DNA of 64,000 nucleotides from Dillenia suffruticosa (Eukaryota > Streptophyta > Magnoliopsida > Dilleniales > Dilleniaceae), in the NCBI GenBank assembly GCA_033439265.1, contig JAVTVX010000010.1:28633056-28697055 (forward strand), given 5' to 3'. This document shows positions 22,701 through 35,484 of the stretch, piece by piece. The translations under genes were made by a program, and so were the position numbers. Under the pieces are notes generated by a model. It saw nothing but the letters and a program-made list of their open reading frames with translations, did not search any database and was not told where the DNA came from. Within the stretch, counting starts at the first letter, position 1. Each line of letters starts with the position of its first letter.

Positions 22701-25311
22701 CAGAAGCTTTTGCTTGACTTGTTGCTTAATCTTCCATATTTTGCTTTCACACCACTTTTGGACAGCCGATATGTGGAGCAAATATTAGTTTAATTACTTT
22801 CAGTTCCAGTTCTACAATTGAGAAGCAGCGTGTTCTGAATGAGTATGAATGCACAAAAGATATTTATATGGCAAAGGGCCAAGGATTCTGGATTAAATTG
22901 CTTAAAATATCTCAATTTTGGGTCTTCCGTGATATTTTACTAACCTTGATGGGGTGAAGACACCTTTTTTTGATCAAATTTTGCTGGTAAGTCCTACTGA
23001 CGCAGTTGAAAACTTAAAAATTGACACGCCAAATGAGTTGATGATTGTAGATTGTCAAGTATTTTGTGCATTTTTTCATTGTCTTACGCATTTCATTTCC
23101 TCATTCAAGGAAATTTCAATAGCTCTTTTTGTTTTTGTTTTATCTTTTTTTTTTTTTCTTTATTTACCAGCCTTATATCGAAGTTGGCACATCCAATGCT
23201 TCAAATGATGGTTATGGTGATAGCACATTGTTCAAAGGAGATATTTGTGGTCCTATAGCAGCATCAATGAATGAGTCAATGTTTAAACTTGTAATTTTGA
23301 AGTGGCAAAATGCATTTGAAGGATTGAAGGAAACCAACGACTACATGTTTCTTTCTGCAGCAGGATCTATTATGAAAGCAATGGTGACTACTTTCTTCCT
23401 AACACTACTTTTCTCTGCTGTTATTGATGTTTGTATTGTTTGTGAGGGATGAAGTTCATCGTATTGCTACACCATATTCACAAAATCCTGGGCTGAAAAT
23501 TTGTAAGATCACATTCAATATAGGGTGCTCTGAATGGAGTTATATACTTTTAAAATATTTTTTGTTACTTGTCTGCTTTGTTGATTCATTTCCTTCCCAC
23601 CGCCCTGCACAGGATGGTATTTTTATAGTTCATTGGGTTGGGCACTTATTCCAAAACTGCTGTTTTTTTCTGGTTGGTCTACAGTAGGTAGATCCCTGGT
23701 CTGCTACCGCTTTCTGTAAAATAAACTCTCTCTCCAATCCTGAGGAACTATTGAAATTTATTTTATCATATTTAAAAGTCTTGTTGTCAATTGTGGGAAT
23801 GCATGGATAAGACGTGAAATGAGATTGTGATGTATCTGTGCTGTTTATCTTCATTTTAGTACTTGCAAATGCCATTTGAAAAGGGTGGTTATTTGGCTGA
23901 AGATTTGTCCTGTCTGTTAGAGGCTGCTCACCATTTCTGCAGTTTACAACATGTGTTATTGGCAATTGGTTGAGTAAGTTATGAGAGCCTCCAAAGGCTT
24001 GATTGCAATTTAAAAGCATCTCACGGGCAAATAAGTCCTCTCATTATTGGAAGATATCTTCAACTTGGCACCCTAATCTTGAACATTCCGAAGTTTGTTA
24101 GGATTCTAATCTTTGCTATATAATTATAACCTTCTCAGTTTTTTCCTTGTGTAGCTCAGAATGCTGGATTTAGTGCTGAAGATATCACCGGAAGACTCTA
24201 AGGAGCCTCAGACAGCTAGAATCCTTCTTTACAAGCTCTTCTATGATCAAACTGAGCAAGGGATGTCTCACTTTCTCTTAAACCTGTTCAAATCTTATGA
24301 TGGTCACAAACAGCCCAAAAGGTATTCTTGTTTCCAAAAAAGAAAAGACAATAAAAAAACTAGTTGCATATTTGTATTTTCAATTCAATTTCATGTTTAA
24401 TGGGGGAAAAGATCTCATCTCATATCTGCAAAGCTTCCTAAAATCATGATAACTGTTCTCCTTGTACATGCATGTGCCTCTGTGTGTGTGTGTGTCTCTC
24501 TCTCTCTGTTGGCATGTCTATAGACCTCAGTCACAACGTTATTTTTGCTCAATTTCATGGCTGACGGTATTGTTTTAATGATTATTCTTGCCAGTGATCT
24601 TGCAGACTTACTGGAAATGATTCATGTAACTATACGATTGATGGAGAAACTTCAAGCACGTGGCTCTTTAAGGGTAAGATATGTAACTTTGCCAGAATAG
24701 TTGAGAAAAGCTCACCTGTATATTTCCACATTGATCAACTTGATGTCCTGTTTTAGAAGGAGAGAGTTCAACTTCTTGTAGTTGTGTACTATTTGTCAGA
24801 CCAGCCATCATTTCTCTTTTGAGATTCTTCTTCATATCATGTGAACGATTCATCTTATGAATTAGAATGGCAACAATGATAGCGATAAATCCTCGTTTAG
24901 TCTTATAGATTGTGTATTACATTCTTGCTGTGTCTATCTTATAATTATTTTATCCTCATGTATTTCTGCATTTAGGTATATGGATAGGAATTACTTGAGG
25001 CAAGGAATAGAAACAAAAATGCTTTTGGTTGAACAGATATACAAGAACTTGGGAGTTATACTGTTCAATGTATGCGCCTTTTTCTTTTGGAATACCAAAC
25101 GAGAGAGGGAAGGAATTTTTTTCCTCTCTCATTTTTTTTAACAGTTTGCATTTGCCCATTTTGTGGTCCTTGCTGATGGATTATGTCCTATTACAAATAA
25201 CTATACCTTAAGGGAAGTGCCTTTTCAGTTCCTAAAGTGGACTGCCACTTTGCATCTGCAAGCAAGATGTATCAGCTTATTTGATCACTTATCCTCTGTT
25301 CTCCTTTCACT

Positions 25312-25346
<35 letters not shown>

Positions 25347-28300
25347 CCTCCTCCTTCCTAGCTTTGCCTTGATGTACATGAAAGGATCAGATATGATTCT
25401 TTCTAGATTAGAAGCATAACTTAACACAAGCTGTCCACATATGAGAAAACCATGTAGATAAATGATACTATAGACACGCTTGCAGATATATGAGAAGTCT
25501 TATAATTAAGCATCATAATTGTTGTTTATGCTGATATATTTTGCATGAGGGCGAGTTTTGGTACAACGGTCGAGTTGCTTTTTTGGTAACTTCGAGGTCA
25601 CGAGTTCGAGGCATGGAAACAGTCTCTTTGCAAAAATGCAAGGGGAGGGCTGTGTACATATACGCCCATCCTCTCCCTATCCCTGGACTAAACCGGGGAG
25701 CACTTTGTGTACAGGGTGTGCTCTTTTATGCTAATATATTTTGTATCATAATTGTTCCCATGCAAATGCACACAACTACTTTTGTTTTTTGTTGTCTATG
25801 CGGTGCCTTTTTTGTCCAATTCTTCTTCTTATTATTCTGGTTTAGTCCTGTTGCTCAATTATAATATGCTTTTCTCATGTTTTGTTCTTTTCCCAGCTTG
25901 TACTTAAATCATTCAGCTGCTCTTGAGTTTTTGGTAACTTTGAGTCCTTGTGTATAAGGTATCTAGAAAATCAAGAAAGGGGAGAAAGAAAGGTGCATTG
26001 ACAGGCAAGAAGGATACAGTAAATGATATGCCTTCCAATGATGTAAACCTTCAGGGTGAACCTGGCACTGCTGCAGCTTACGAAACTGACAATCATAACA
26101 TTTCACAGTTGGAAGACCCCACAAAAGAGGACTGTGATATGAAACAAGGTGATGATCTATTCCCTCTTCAGACAGATAAACTAGCAAGAACTGCATCAGT
26201 GGTGGAGAATGCTGAAGGTATTCTGCCACAAGCTGTCACCAAAACATCTGGTTTTAACAATGTTGATCACAGTAGTGGAACAGAAGACTCTTCTAGTGAT
26301 GATCAGCTTGGCACAACTAATGAAGTTGACTTCAACGTGTCCACTTTTGTTTCTGCTTTGGCTAACAATAGCATCATTCGGCATTTGTGTTGGCTGCTGA
26401 AGTTCTATAAGAGCAATTCTAGTAGTACAAATCACTACATAATATGCATGTTGCGGAGGATATGCGATGATCTTGAGCTCTCCCCAATGCTGTATCAGGT
26501 AACCTTTGGAATGGACATATCCTCCAAATGTTAGAAAGCTTAATTACTGGACTCGTATCCATATTTCACGTTTTCTGCTGGCATAAAAATCATGCAGCTT
26601 TCTCTCCTAATCATATTCCAAGAAATCCTGGTGGAGCAGAAGTCGTGTCCATGCAAGGAATATGAAAATATTGTTCATTTCCTGACTGACCTGGTTAGGA
26701 GAATGCTTAGAAAAATGAAGAGTCAGCCGCTTCTCTTCGTGGAACTACTTTTCTGGAAGAACCGTAAAGAGTGCCATTACATCAACAGTGAATCTTTATG
26801 GCATGAACTTGGCAATTTAAAGAAAGAAACGAGAAACTGGGGAATTGGAACTGATGGAAGGGTTTCTAGAAGCATAGCCGATGCCTTGGGCGAGGATGAA
26901 GCAGATTTTTTGTTCTCTAATGAGCTAGAAAAGCAAAAGTAAGATGCTTTCATGCATGAATGTTCACTGATGTTCATTTTCTTGACAAGTAACACACTTG
27001 TAGTGAACCTTCTTAGAATATCAAGTTAGTTTCTCCTTCTTGGGATCACTAAATTTTAAGAATATCCTTTGCATTATATAGATTGAGAAACACAATTTGC
27101 ATAATTTCAGTTTGATATCTCTTTATTTAGGGATGAATCTGAAGGAAAAATTCAGAATGTTCCAAATAGCAGCCCTGGAACTGTGAAGGAAGAGCATGAA
27201 AAAGTCAGACTGTTTTCAGACGATGGAAATGAAAGTTTTGATAATTATGACGTCCAGAAGTATGATAGTTGGAGCCTATTTTATTTATATTTAACCTGTA
27301 TTTTGTGCTTTAGAGGATCATTATCTATCTCGTCTGGCTGTTGCAGTGTGGGAATTTCTGTTAAACATGATTCCGAAAAGGCATCCAAAAGAAAGAAAAG
27401 GCTTGTTTTCAACTACGAACTAGAGCAACAAATCAAGGATTTCTATTTAAAGTAAGTTTACTTCGACAGATTTCTGTTCCTCCCTCGTTGTTGTATTTAT
27501 GCTTTTAATGAAATTAGCAAAGCAAAGCAGCAGGGATGCAACCTAAGTTGGCAGGGTTGGAACCTAAGTTACGCACAATCATTGCTCTTGCAAAGCCTCT
27601 AAGTTTAACATGTAATGTTGTGTCGGAGGGGCTGCATGGTTCACCAACTATATATAATGAAGTGGTTCTACATTCACATGCCTGGGCTTGCATTATGCTT
27701 TGATGTTGTGTATAAACTTCTCTTTTGCACTACACGAGCTTTTCTCAAGTAATAGATGCTGAAAAATGTGTGAACTTATTTCCTTTTAAATTGTTTTCAT
27801 GGTCATTCCAGATACAAGGATAATGGCTCTTGTTGTCAACTCATTGCTGACGCCCTTGATTCTGATGGGAAGATAACAAGGCATCAAGTTTCAAAGAAGC
27901 TTAAACAGTTGGGATTCAAAGTTCCACCACCAAAAAGGATGCTCAAGCCTGTCAGGCATGTTTCTAGTAACGCTGACCAAGATAGGGAAGAGGGGACTGC
28001 CTTGGCAAGTAGCCATGTTTATGAATCCAATGATTTGGATTACAGTACTCCACTAAGAACAACTTTGTGAGTGCAGAGACATTTAAGCTTTCAATTTTTT
28101 TATATTGTTTTCATGAACCTTTGATCTTTCATTGCATTTTGAACTTATTTTCTACTAGAAATTACTTCTTGGATTTTTAAAGTATTAAATTTGTCAACGG
28201 TTATCCATCACTTTGGGCTCTTGGATATTAATCCACCTTTGTGTTTTTGATTGTGCTCTCTAATATCTCACTATTTCTTCTCAGAAAGACCAGAAAACGA

Positions 28301-31300
28301 GTTCGTGCATTTAGCAGAGATCAGGAGATTATGATGAATGATCTGTTTCAGCAGTGAGTATGCGGCATTTGTTTGATTCTAATTTCCTTTGTTATAATAG
28401 ATTGCTAATAAAGTGGTACCTTTTGTCATGGTTTTGCCTCTGCAGGTTCAAGGACCATAAGAGATGCAGCTACATGATTGCAAATGCACTTGATGCTGAT
28501 GGCAAAATCACAGCAGCACAAGTTTCTCATAAACTTAAGCAACTTGGCCTACGAGTTCCTCAGAAGCAGTCGGAAGTGAAAATGCATTTAAAAGACGATG
28601 ACTTGAGTGATCACTTTTCTGACGCAGATAATGAAACATTATCGTCTCTGAGGAATAAGCATTCAAGAGCAAACATGCATTTAAAAGATGAGGACTCGGA
28701 CTTGAATGACCAATTTTCTGACACAGATAATGAAACATTATCCTCTTTGAGGAAGAAGCGGTCCAAAGAAAATATGCATTTAAAAGATGAGGACTTGAAC
28801 GACCACTTCTCTGACATAGACGATGAAAATTTATCATCTCTCAAGAAAAGGTAACACTTGTGTCAGAATTATACACGTGTTTTTTTCACTCATCAAATTT
28901 GGCTTTGGTTCCTTAATTCAAGAGTTATCTTTTTTCCTTGTTACCCACTGCAGTGCTTGGCTCTGGAATTTTTTGTGGTATTGGTCTTATATATTTGGAA
29001 TTTATTCACATTTCTCTTCATGATGGCACTCTTTCATGCTTTTCTGGTTTCTCAACTTTGAAATGATACATTCTGCTCTTGTTTAACTATTGAGCATGTT
29101 TAGATGATTGGCCTCACTTTTCAAATTGTCTTGTCTGCTATTTTTGCTGTACTCAAGTGCAGGTGAATCATTTGATGTATATTTGTATACTGTGATTACT
29201 GTTTTTCTTTTTTAAATTACATTCAAAATCTTGGGTCATTCATAAGATGTTATCCTGGATTTCTCTATCCCCTGCCCCCCACCTCCAAAAAAAAAAATGA
29301 TTAGCATGCATCAGACAACATATTCTTGTTAATGTCTCATTGTGGTAAAAACCTTGAAAACTTTAAAGACATTATTATTCAGAAACATACCAAAAGATAT
29401 TTTAAAAATGTCTTGGTGGGAAATATGGGCAAAGGTATTGTTTGTGATCCTGTAGTTGGATTTTTTTTTGGTTGTGTCAAAGATTTCACACCATCTTGTA
29501 GAGCTTCTAGTGTCATGCATGCATGCGTACATTAGCTAAATTTACTCTGCTTTTAGGAACAGAAGCAAGAAAAGTAGTTCTTTACAAGAGAAGATACTAA
29601 ATCAGAAGAGTCAGGGAGACCTCTTGCATGATGATTCTGGTGTTGAAAATCTGACCTTTGCTTTGGAGTAAGTATCCTTCCCTATTTGATAATGTTGTCA
29701 AAATTCAGGCATCTGTTTTTTCATTCAACACGTGTTTAATGTTTAATGTTTAATGTGTACCTGCCGTATGATTTTGTGTGCATACCTTGTTCATGCAGCT
29801 GTTATTTCTTAGAGCGGTGCACCCTTCTTTTCTTAAAAAAGCTTTCATTCTCGACTCTTCTTTTCTTAAAAAAACATGTATATTTTACATCCTTTATGAG
29901 ACGATGCTCTTGGCTATGGTCATGCCACTTTTGCAAGCCCAAAGGCTGTTTGCTGGTTAGAGTTTACATTGGTTGGAAATTCATTGGGAGTTTTGCAATT
30001 TAAAAACCTTGAATTTCATAAGCAAGATTTTGAAATTTACAATCGTGCCTCGGAGATTTCATGAAGAAAAGTAAAATGCACATTTTCCCTGATTGATGCT
30101 TGTACTCCATATCGTGAAATCTTCTGCTGAAGTCTTATGTAGAGGAGCATGGGAAGAGGAGGGTCTTTAAGCTGCCCGAGAGGCCTTTGTCTAGTTTCTG
30201 TTAATTTCTTAAAGGGTTAAGTGTTTTTACTTGAAAAAAAAAAAGAACTTCCCTTTCGTTCCTTCTCTATTTTCGGTCTTGATGCAGATGTTGCCGATTT
30301 TGTAGGTCTCTTGCTTACACTGTAGGGCGTTTGCATGCAATCTATTGTTGCTATTTATATTTAATCTCCTTTGTCATAAAAATGTAAAATCTTCTGGTTG
30401 CAAGTGAATTTATTCAAGATGGATGTTTGGGCTCCCATTTTGTAATAAATTTGTCACTAGAGATGAACATAAGCCAATAATTGGCCGGGTTGATTAGTGG
30501 AGAATGGATGTGAAACAGGTGAGCGAAATGACTAAATTGTCGCAGTGGGGTCCCCTGGTGTCCAGAATGACCTTTATGCCCCCGCTTCTGAATATATCTG
30601 GTCCTAATTCTCAAACATTTAATTTTAAAATGCTTTTGCATTTCCTTTATGCCAGGAGGGTTCTGCATTTGCATTATGCTAGGAAGCAAATTTTTGCAGG
30701 TGCATGTATACAAAATTAGACACTAATCTTTCAATTAAAAACTAATAGGTGTTGGGTCAACTCTGCTTGTATGCATCTTAGTTCACCATCAATTACCCAA
30801 TGTGTACACACGGCTAGCACGAACTTTAACACCTAATTTAGGAGAGAATCTGATTTAATATCTTCAAAGAAGATAGTATGTCCCGCTAGATGTACAGTCT
30901 CTTGAAAAATTACCTGCAAATTCATTCCCATTCAGAAGGCATCATCAAGGCTGAGTTGTTTGGCCATTACCACAGGATATTCGTCCACTTTCCCTTGCTA
31001 TAACAGCACTTGTGAGGTTTTATGTTCTTATGCTGCATGAACCAGAATATTGGTAGTCATGGAGTAGTAAATGCTCTAGTGACAATTCACTAGAGTTGAC
31101 ACTTGAAGGAACATGGTGCGATGATTAACAACTGTGGTGATTTCACTTTAGTCCAATTATTTGTTTGCCTTAATGGCCACTTGTGATGTGCTAGTCATGG
31201 TTAATTTTAAGCACAGGAGATGCTGCTGTGCATATGGCATGCAAGAGGATATGTTCATGTGGTGATGATTGCTCAATTGTAGGTATGCTTTTAATTGTTC

Positions 31301-31576
31301 CTGCATTTTTTCAGGGACGGAGGCAAAGAGGTCAACGAAATGGATGTTGGAAGAACTAATCATGAGAATGCTTTCAATATCTCAAATCTGGATGGTAATG
31401 CAGGACATGTTGGTGAGGAAGATGCTGATAACATGGATTCTTTGCCATCTCCACCTGCAAATACTGAGTTGGATGATAGGTTGGAAGATCTGGGAGTTGA
31501 CGAAGCTCCATTGAAAAATGTTGCTGTCAGCAGACGGAAGTTGCGGATGATACTAGATCTTGAGGACGATGAGTAA
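19752..31576 (+). CDS. TIM: TIMELESS, replication-fork protection protein
   Basis: Plant ortholog of TIMELESS/Tof1/Swi1, which with TIPIN stabilises replication forks and supports checkpoint signalling in the nucleus. I read 19 exons: 19752-19854, 19933-20085, 20167-20326, 21036-21354, 21652-21786, 21862-22051, 22149-22279, 23171-23383, 24155-24321, 24595-24673, 25959-26498, 26598-26938, 27131-27259, 27347-27451, 27812-28066, 28285-28353, 28446-28850, 29557-29667, 31315-31576. All keep GT-AG borders and frame (3867 bases, 1288 residues). Exon 4 could instead end at 21375 (+7 residues). The N-terminal TIMELESS domain is clear: DNLKDLLRFLRRDDPQTREV, FRNILAIHDI, RHxQF-type SQFSGTFMRLTM. The tail holds a basic SRKSRKGRKK region, two related C-terminal domains, an acidic repeat array and ILDLEDDE at the stop. 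I see no frame-breaking defect. Confidence 0.92.
22365..22424. repeat. 31-bp tandem duplication in TIM intron 7
   Basis: The unit TATAAAATATGAAGATTCAT... occurs twice (22365-22393 and 22396-22424). Confidence 0.85.
24480..24512. repeat. (TG)n(TC)n microsatellite in TIM intron 9
   Basis: A compound TG then TC dinucleotide run. A longer (CT)n run lies in the next intron at about 25316-25343. Confidence 0.8.
25547..25727 (+). mobile_element. Au-type SINE in TIM intron 10
   Basis: A 181-base tRNA-derived element, the usual length of plant Au SINEs. It has a box B-like GAGTTCGAGGC (25602-25612), the characteristic GGAAACAGTCTCTTTGC block, GGGCTGTGTACA, and a short T-rich 3' end. Flanking 19-base direct repeats (25528-25546 and 25728-25746, ATGCTGATATATTTTGCAT with two differences) are the target-site duplication, which fixes the ends and shows insertion by target-primed reverse transcription. 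It lies well inside the intron, in the sense orientation. Confidence 0.85.
27260..27346 (+). other. Frame-preserving 87-bp intron of TIM (exitron-like)
   Basis: This intron (GTATGA...TTGCAG) is 87 bases, a multiple of three, and has no stop in the TIM frame. If retained it would add 29 mostly hydrophobic residues (YDSWSLFYLYL..., then CILCF) between the acidic linker and the first C-terminal domain. Confidence 0.6.
27377..28568 (+). repeat. Duplicated TIM C-terminal domain (exons 14-15 and 16-17)
   Basis: Two protein segments match along their length. Copy 1 has KRKKRLVFNYELEQQIKDFY, then CQLIADALDSDGKITRHQV and KKLKQLGFKVP. Copy 2 has TRKRVRAFSRDQEIMMNDLF, then CSYMIANALDADGKITAAQV and HKLKQLGLRVP. 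Each is split by an intron at the same place and in the same phase (YLK|YKD and FQQ|FKD, after the second base of the codon). This indicates duplication of an exon pair. The fold resembles the C-terminal helical domain of animal TIMELESS. Confidence 0.8.
28582..28850 (+). repeat. Coding minisatellite in TIM exon 17
   Basis: Three tandem units start at 28582, 28675 and 28774 (93, 99 and 77 bases). Each encodes MHLKD[DE]D, then DLxDxFSDxDxExLSSL and a basic end, so acidic and Lys/Arg-rich patches alternate. Ser-Asp pairs (FSDxD) look like casein kinase 2 sites. Confidence 0.9.
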
Positions 31577-33170
31577 GAAAATGAGGTCAAATGTTTGCGG
31601 ATGAACATTTGATCACTCTGGTTTTTGGATCAAATTGATGTTCATTGTTCCATTTTAGCCTGTTTTCCCTTTTCTTCAAATCATTTGCTAGGCCATCTAA
31701 TGGCTTTTGTCTCTGGGGGATGTAATGCCCTTTGAACAGTTAAGCTATCTATCAATTGATATGGTTTATGCTCTCAGGGCTTCACAGCTTTTGTTAATGC
31801 TATTAGAAGTGATCGTCAAATGGAAATGACATAATTACTTTTTTTTTTATAAGAATTTAAATTTAGAATCATCACATTGGGAGAAGGGGATTTATACCAC
31901 TAGAGTGTCCCTTAAAATGGAATTATGGTAACTTTAGTAGCATTCTTCTTCAATTCGGGTTAGGCAAATAGAAGTAGCTCAACAGCCAAAGAATCAGCTC
32001 AAGCTAAAAAAAAGCATTCAAGGAAAACGTGTGATAGAAAATTCAAGAAAGAACATTTTAAGGAAGGCTGCCTCAGGCAGCTGAAACAAATGATGCCTCG
32101 GAATTTCACCTGCCTTGAGAAGTCAAACGCCAACAGTGAGGAGTTCTAGTGGGGCGGGACTCAGCAGGCCTTAGAGGCGGCGGTTTCATCGGCCTGCCAA
32201 AGCCAATTTCGCTGCAGAGCCGTGAAGTTTTGGATAAGAATTTATCCATCGAAAAACAATATTTAATCTGCAAAATCACATTAAACAACGTAAACATAAA
32301 CTTTATGTAATTCGCCTGACATGGTTATATTTATAGGCGGATAGAAATCAAGTATGGAAATTGTCGAATATGTAGTACTTTTTTTTTGTCGCTGTTTTGA
32401 GGTAATCGTACGATATTTGAGATTTCGTTTTAATTAATTTAAATCGATCTGACTATTGAACTTCATTTAAATCTCCTAACATTGTTTTTTCCGTATTCAG
32501 GAAAAGTCGTACTCTGGATCTGATTAAGGGACGAAAATATCCTTTTTACATACTATTGATGTCGAATATGTAATACTTGATACTGCTACTAGTTTCTCAC
32601 ATTAAATTAAATAGAATTCGGGTTATCATACTATACTAATTTCCACATTAACATAAATTTGAAACACAAAACTTTAATTCATATCAATAGAACTCTCCTC
32701 CAAAAAAAGGGTAATTTTAAATCAGAATCAATGTCTCGACTCCATCTGAAAAAAATAACAAATATCGACCGTAACTTTAAATTTCCAATAAAACCACTAA
32801 AATAATGAATTTTAATATCAGCTCATCTAACAAATCTTTTTACAACCTAAGTTAAGAAAAAACTTCCATATTAAATTTTACCGAAAGGGTGAGCCCATCG
32901 TGTGATTAACTTCGCATTTTAGCATGTGAGAGTCTTTCTCTCGTAGTCCCAGGGAACAGGTGATGTATATGTCCATCCTACGTACAAGGTATTCTACGAC
33001 ATGGGCTCAAGTTAAATCTGGAAAAACATGGGGCAGTTGGACAAATCTTTTGTGATTAAAGATAAAATTGAATTCCCTTAACGTTAAACCGGGACTCATT
33101 CTTCATCTGTATTGTTCCCTAGATAGCTTACATTTGCTTTGGTTTTGTGTTTCCCGGATAATCTACTTCG
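31577..33170. other. TIM 3'-UTR and unassigned flank
   Basis: The first 250 or so bases after TAA (31574-31576) are taken as 3'-UTR. The rest is low-complexity intergenic DNA without a supportable gene. A GC-richer patch at 32130-32230 has no recognised coding match. Confidence 0.4.
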
Positions 33171-33345
33171 TTTTTTTTTTTTTTTTTTTTTTTGGTATCA
33201 TGGCTTGGCCACCGACCCAGTATTCAGAGTTTCGTCTTGACTAATCTGGGTCGACCGCTTACAGGACCTACTTTTGAGGGGCAGGTCTCCTAACGTTGAT
33301 TTTTCCGTTCCCATAGGGATCGAAACTCTGATCATGGTTAAGGGG
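33171..33345 (-). mobile_element. SINE with poly(A) tail, minus strand
   Basis: The plus strand begins with 23 T (33171-33193), which is a poly(A) tail on the minus strand. Read in reverse, a box B-like GTTTCGATCCC lies near 33312-33322, followed by a GGAACGG block and a body ending in ATGGCTTGG-type sequence before the tail. Box A and the 5' limit are unclear, and I could not find a target-site duplication. The element looks like a tRNA-derived plant SINE of a family different from the Au-type copy in TIM. Confidence 0.5.
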
Positions 33346-33492
33346 CGTCAGTCCGTATGAGGCAATTTCTGCATTGCATAGGCTTGGATTAGTTTGCTCA
33401 GATGCAACAGGCGAATTCCCTGAACTTCAGATGCTGAAGGATTAAGGATTTTTTTTTTAATGGTTAAAACGGGAACCAAACTCATATGAACC

Positions 33493-33993
33493 TGTTGGAA
33501 TTAATTGATTCGATTCACATGCAGTAGAAGCATTCGAATAATTTTCAAAAAAATAAATATAGATCGGGTATAGGGTATAAATACCTTGAATGTGTAGAGA
33601 CTCCAAAAGATCAATCGAACATCTCTCGATTGGATCTCGCGGTCAGGATGGTGATCACGAGGTTAGTCGAATCACCACCACAGTGTCACAACGCCGCAAC
33701 CCTCAATCCGGTGATCTTTCATCACGAAAATTTCTCATTCCCTCATTCTTTTATTCTCCCTCTAGCAAATCTGTATTTTTCTCTCTCAAGGAAGAACAAT
33801 CTCTCTCTATATTGATCTTTCATCAAAACACTCTTTTCCTCAAAAGGTGTCTCATGGAAAAATACCATTATTGTGTTTTTGTAACTCCACAATGAGGTTA
33901 ATTAGGGAGAGGTTAATGCATCAAAATGGGAGTTATGGGAAGTTATCCCATACCTTCCTAAAATGTCCCACGATGGGCATTATTAAACCAATA
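33493..33993 (-). repeat. 3' LTR of deleted copia element
   Basis: 501 bases, close to the right copy. It lacks a short block (TTAGCGACGGG... region) found near 38436-38455 in the other LTR. Apparent ORFs in it on the plus strand are shared with the other LTR and are not genes. Confidence 0.85.
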
Positions 33994-35137
33994 TCTTCCA
34001 CTTGCACACGAGGGTATTTTACTTCCGTCGCAAGATCATAACTCATGCGATTTTTCTTATCACCCTGCTGGACTTTCATACAGGATTAGGCGTCGTGCGA
34101 CCGGCGAGTACACCTGCAAGCAAAGATCTCTCGATACGCCTGTTAGAATGATCGAAAAACTATCGTTAGTATAAAAAATAACTCGTTGCACTCTAAATCC
34201 AAAACTTATTACATCCATTGAGTTACTTTTCTCATCGAAAGTAATCCCCAATAAATGCTCGACTGTGTATTCACTATTATGCTTACATCCCAACATGGAC
34301 AGACATAATAGGCTAGCCAGTGAATACAATACAATGATGTAATGTCAATTGGGTTTCCTTTTCCCAAACTCGAATCTATTAGCCTCAATTCAGCTGCCTT
34401 CCCAGACCTGTCTCTCATACCTCAATTTATCTTCCGGGTTATCGGTAAACAGATTAAAATAGCAACACTGTGCCAAAATTTCTAGAAACAGCCGAAAGTG
34501 ATAAGAGTACAAGAGATCCCACCCAATGGATCTCAGGTCTCATACAGTGGGAACGGGGATCTAGTAATATCAATGTCTCAAAATGATGTTCCCACTATCC
34601 CTGGTCGTCATTTCACACACGGTATGAAACGCGTGCCACAGTGTTATTCCCCATCTCTCAAAGGGCATATGTTAGATTTTTCTAACACTGTGCAGGTATG
34701 GAACTCAGTCTACATATAAGATTTTATTCATAGATCTCAGAGAGAGTATTTCAGAGACAATATCACTAGTCGTACGTTATATCTAAGATCTCAAATCTGT
34801 TTATTTACAGGCAATATGGATGTGGGTACGTCCATACTGATCATATCGCATATGACCTCATCCTGAACACATATCAAGACGACTTATATTCTAGTAGGGC
34901 TACTCTCAAAGCTTCTTACAACTAGAAACTGTTTCATTTCTGCTCACTCAGAGCTGGAGGTGGTCACTCGTGTGAGAGAATTGACCACGCCTACCTGACA
35001 TATCATTTATTACAACAAATCAGAAAATATATGACAATAAACTAGTGCTATAAATAAGTGACTCAATCATGCACACATGTCATATATATATAACGCAATA
35101 AATATCAGCACAAAGTGAGAAATGTTAATCTACATAC

Positions 35138-35484
35138 AAACCCTATGATTCCTATATCTTATACAGGAATCTCTCATAATGGGTTCATTGAAGGGATCAG
35201 CCTACGCGCTGTTTAGTAATGTACTTAATTTGTCACTTCACCCTTCTCGGTGATGTTCTCATAACGCAGTAGTAAGTATCAATGTGTTTAGACTTACTGA
35301 TACTTAGGGTAAACCCTATGATTTCTATATCTTATACAGGAATCTCTCATAATGGGTTTATTGAAGGGATCAGCCTACGCGCTGTTTAGTAATATACTTA
35401 ATTTGTTACTTCACCCTTCTCGGTGATGTATCTCATAACGTAGTATTAAGTATCAATGTGTTTAGACTTACTGATACTTAGGGT
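35138..35484 (-). repeat. 173-bp tandem duplication of RNase H tail
   Basis: Copies at 35138-35310 and 35311-35484 are nearly identical. In reverse each encodes a worn RNase H tail (ENITEKGEVT, then YITKQRV). Confidence 0.85.

Noticed and set aside
26196..26435. Minus-strand frame opposite TIM exon 11
   Set aside because: Shadow of the coding exon.
33590..33895. 101-codon frame in the left copia LTR, with a similar one at 38308-38550
   Set aside because: Both lie in the two LTR copies on the strand opposite to the element and have no protein signature.
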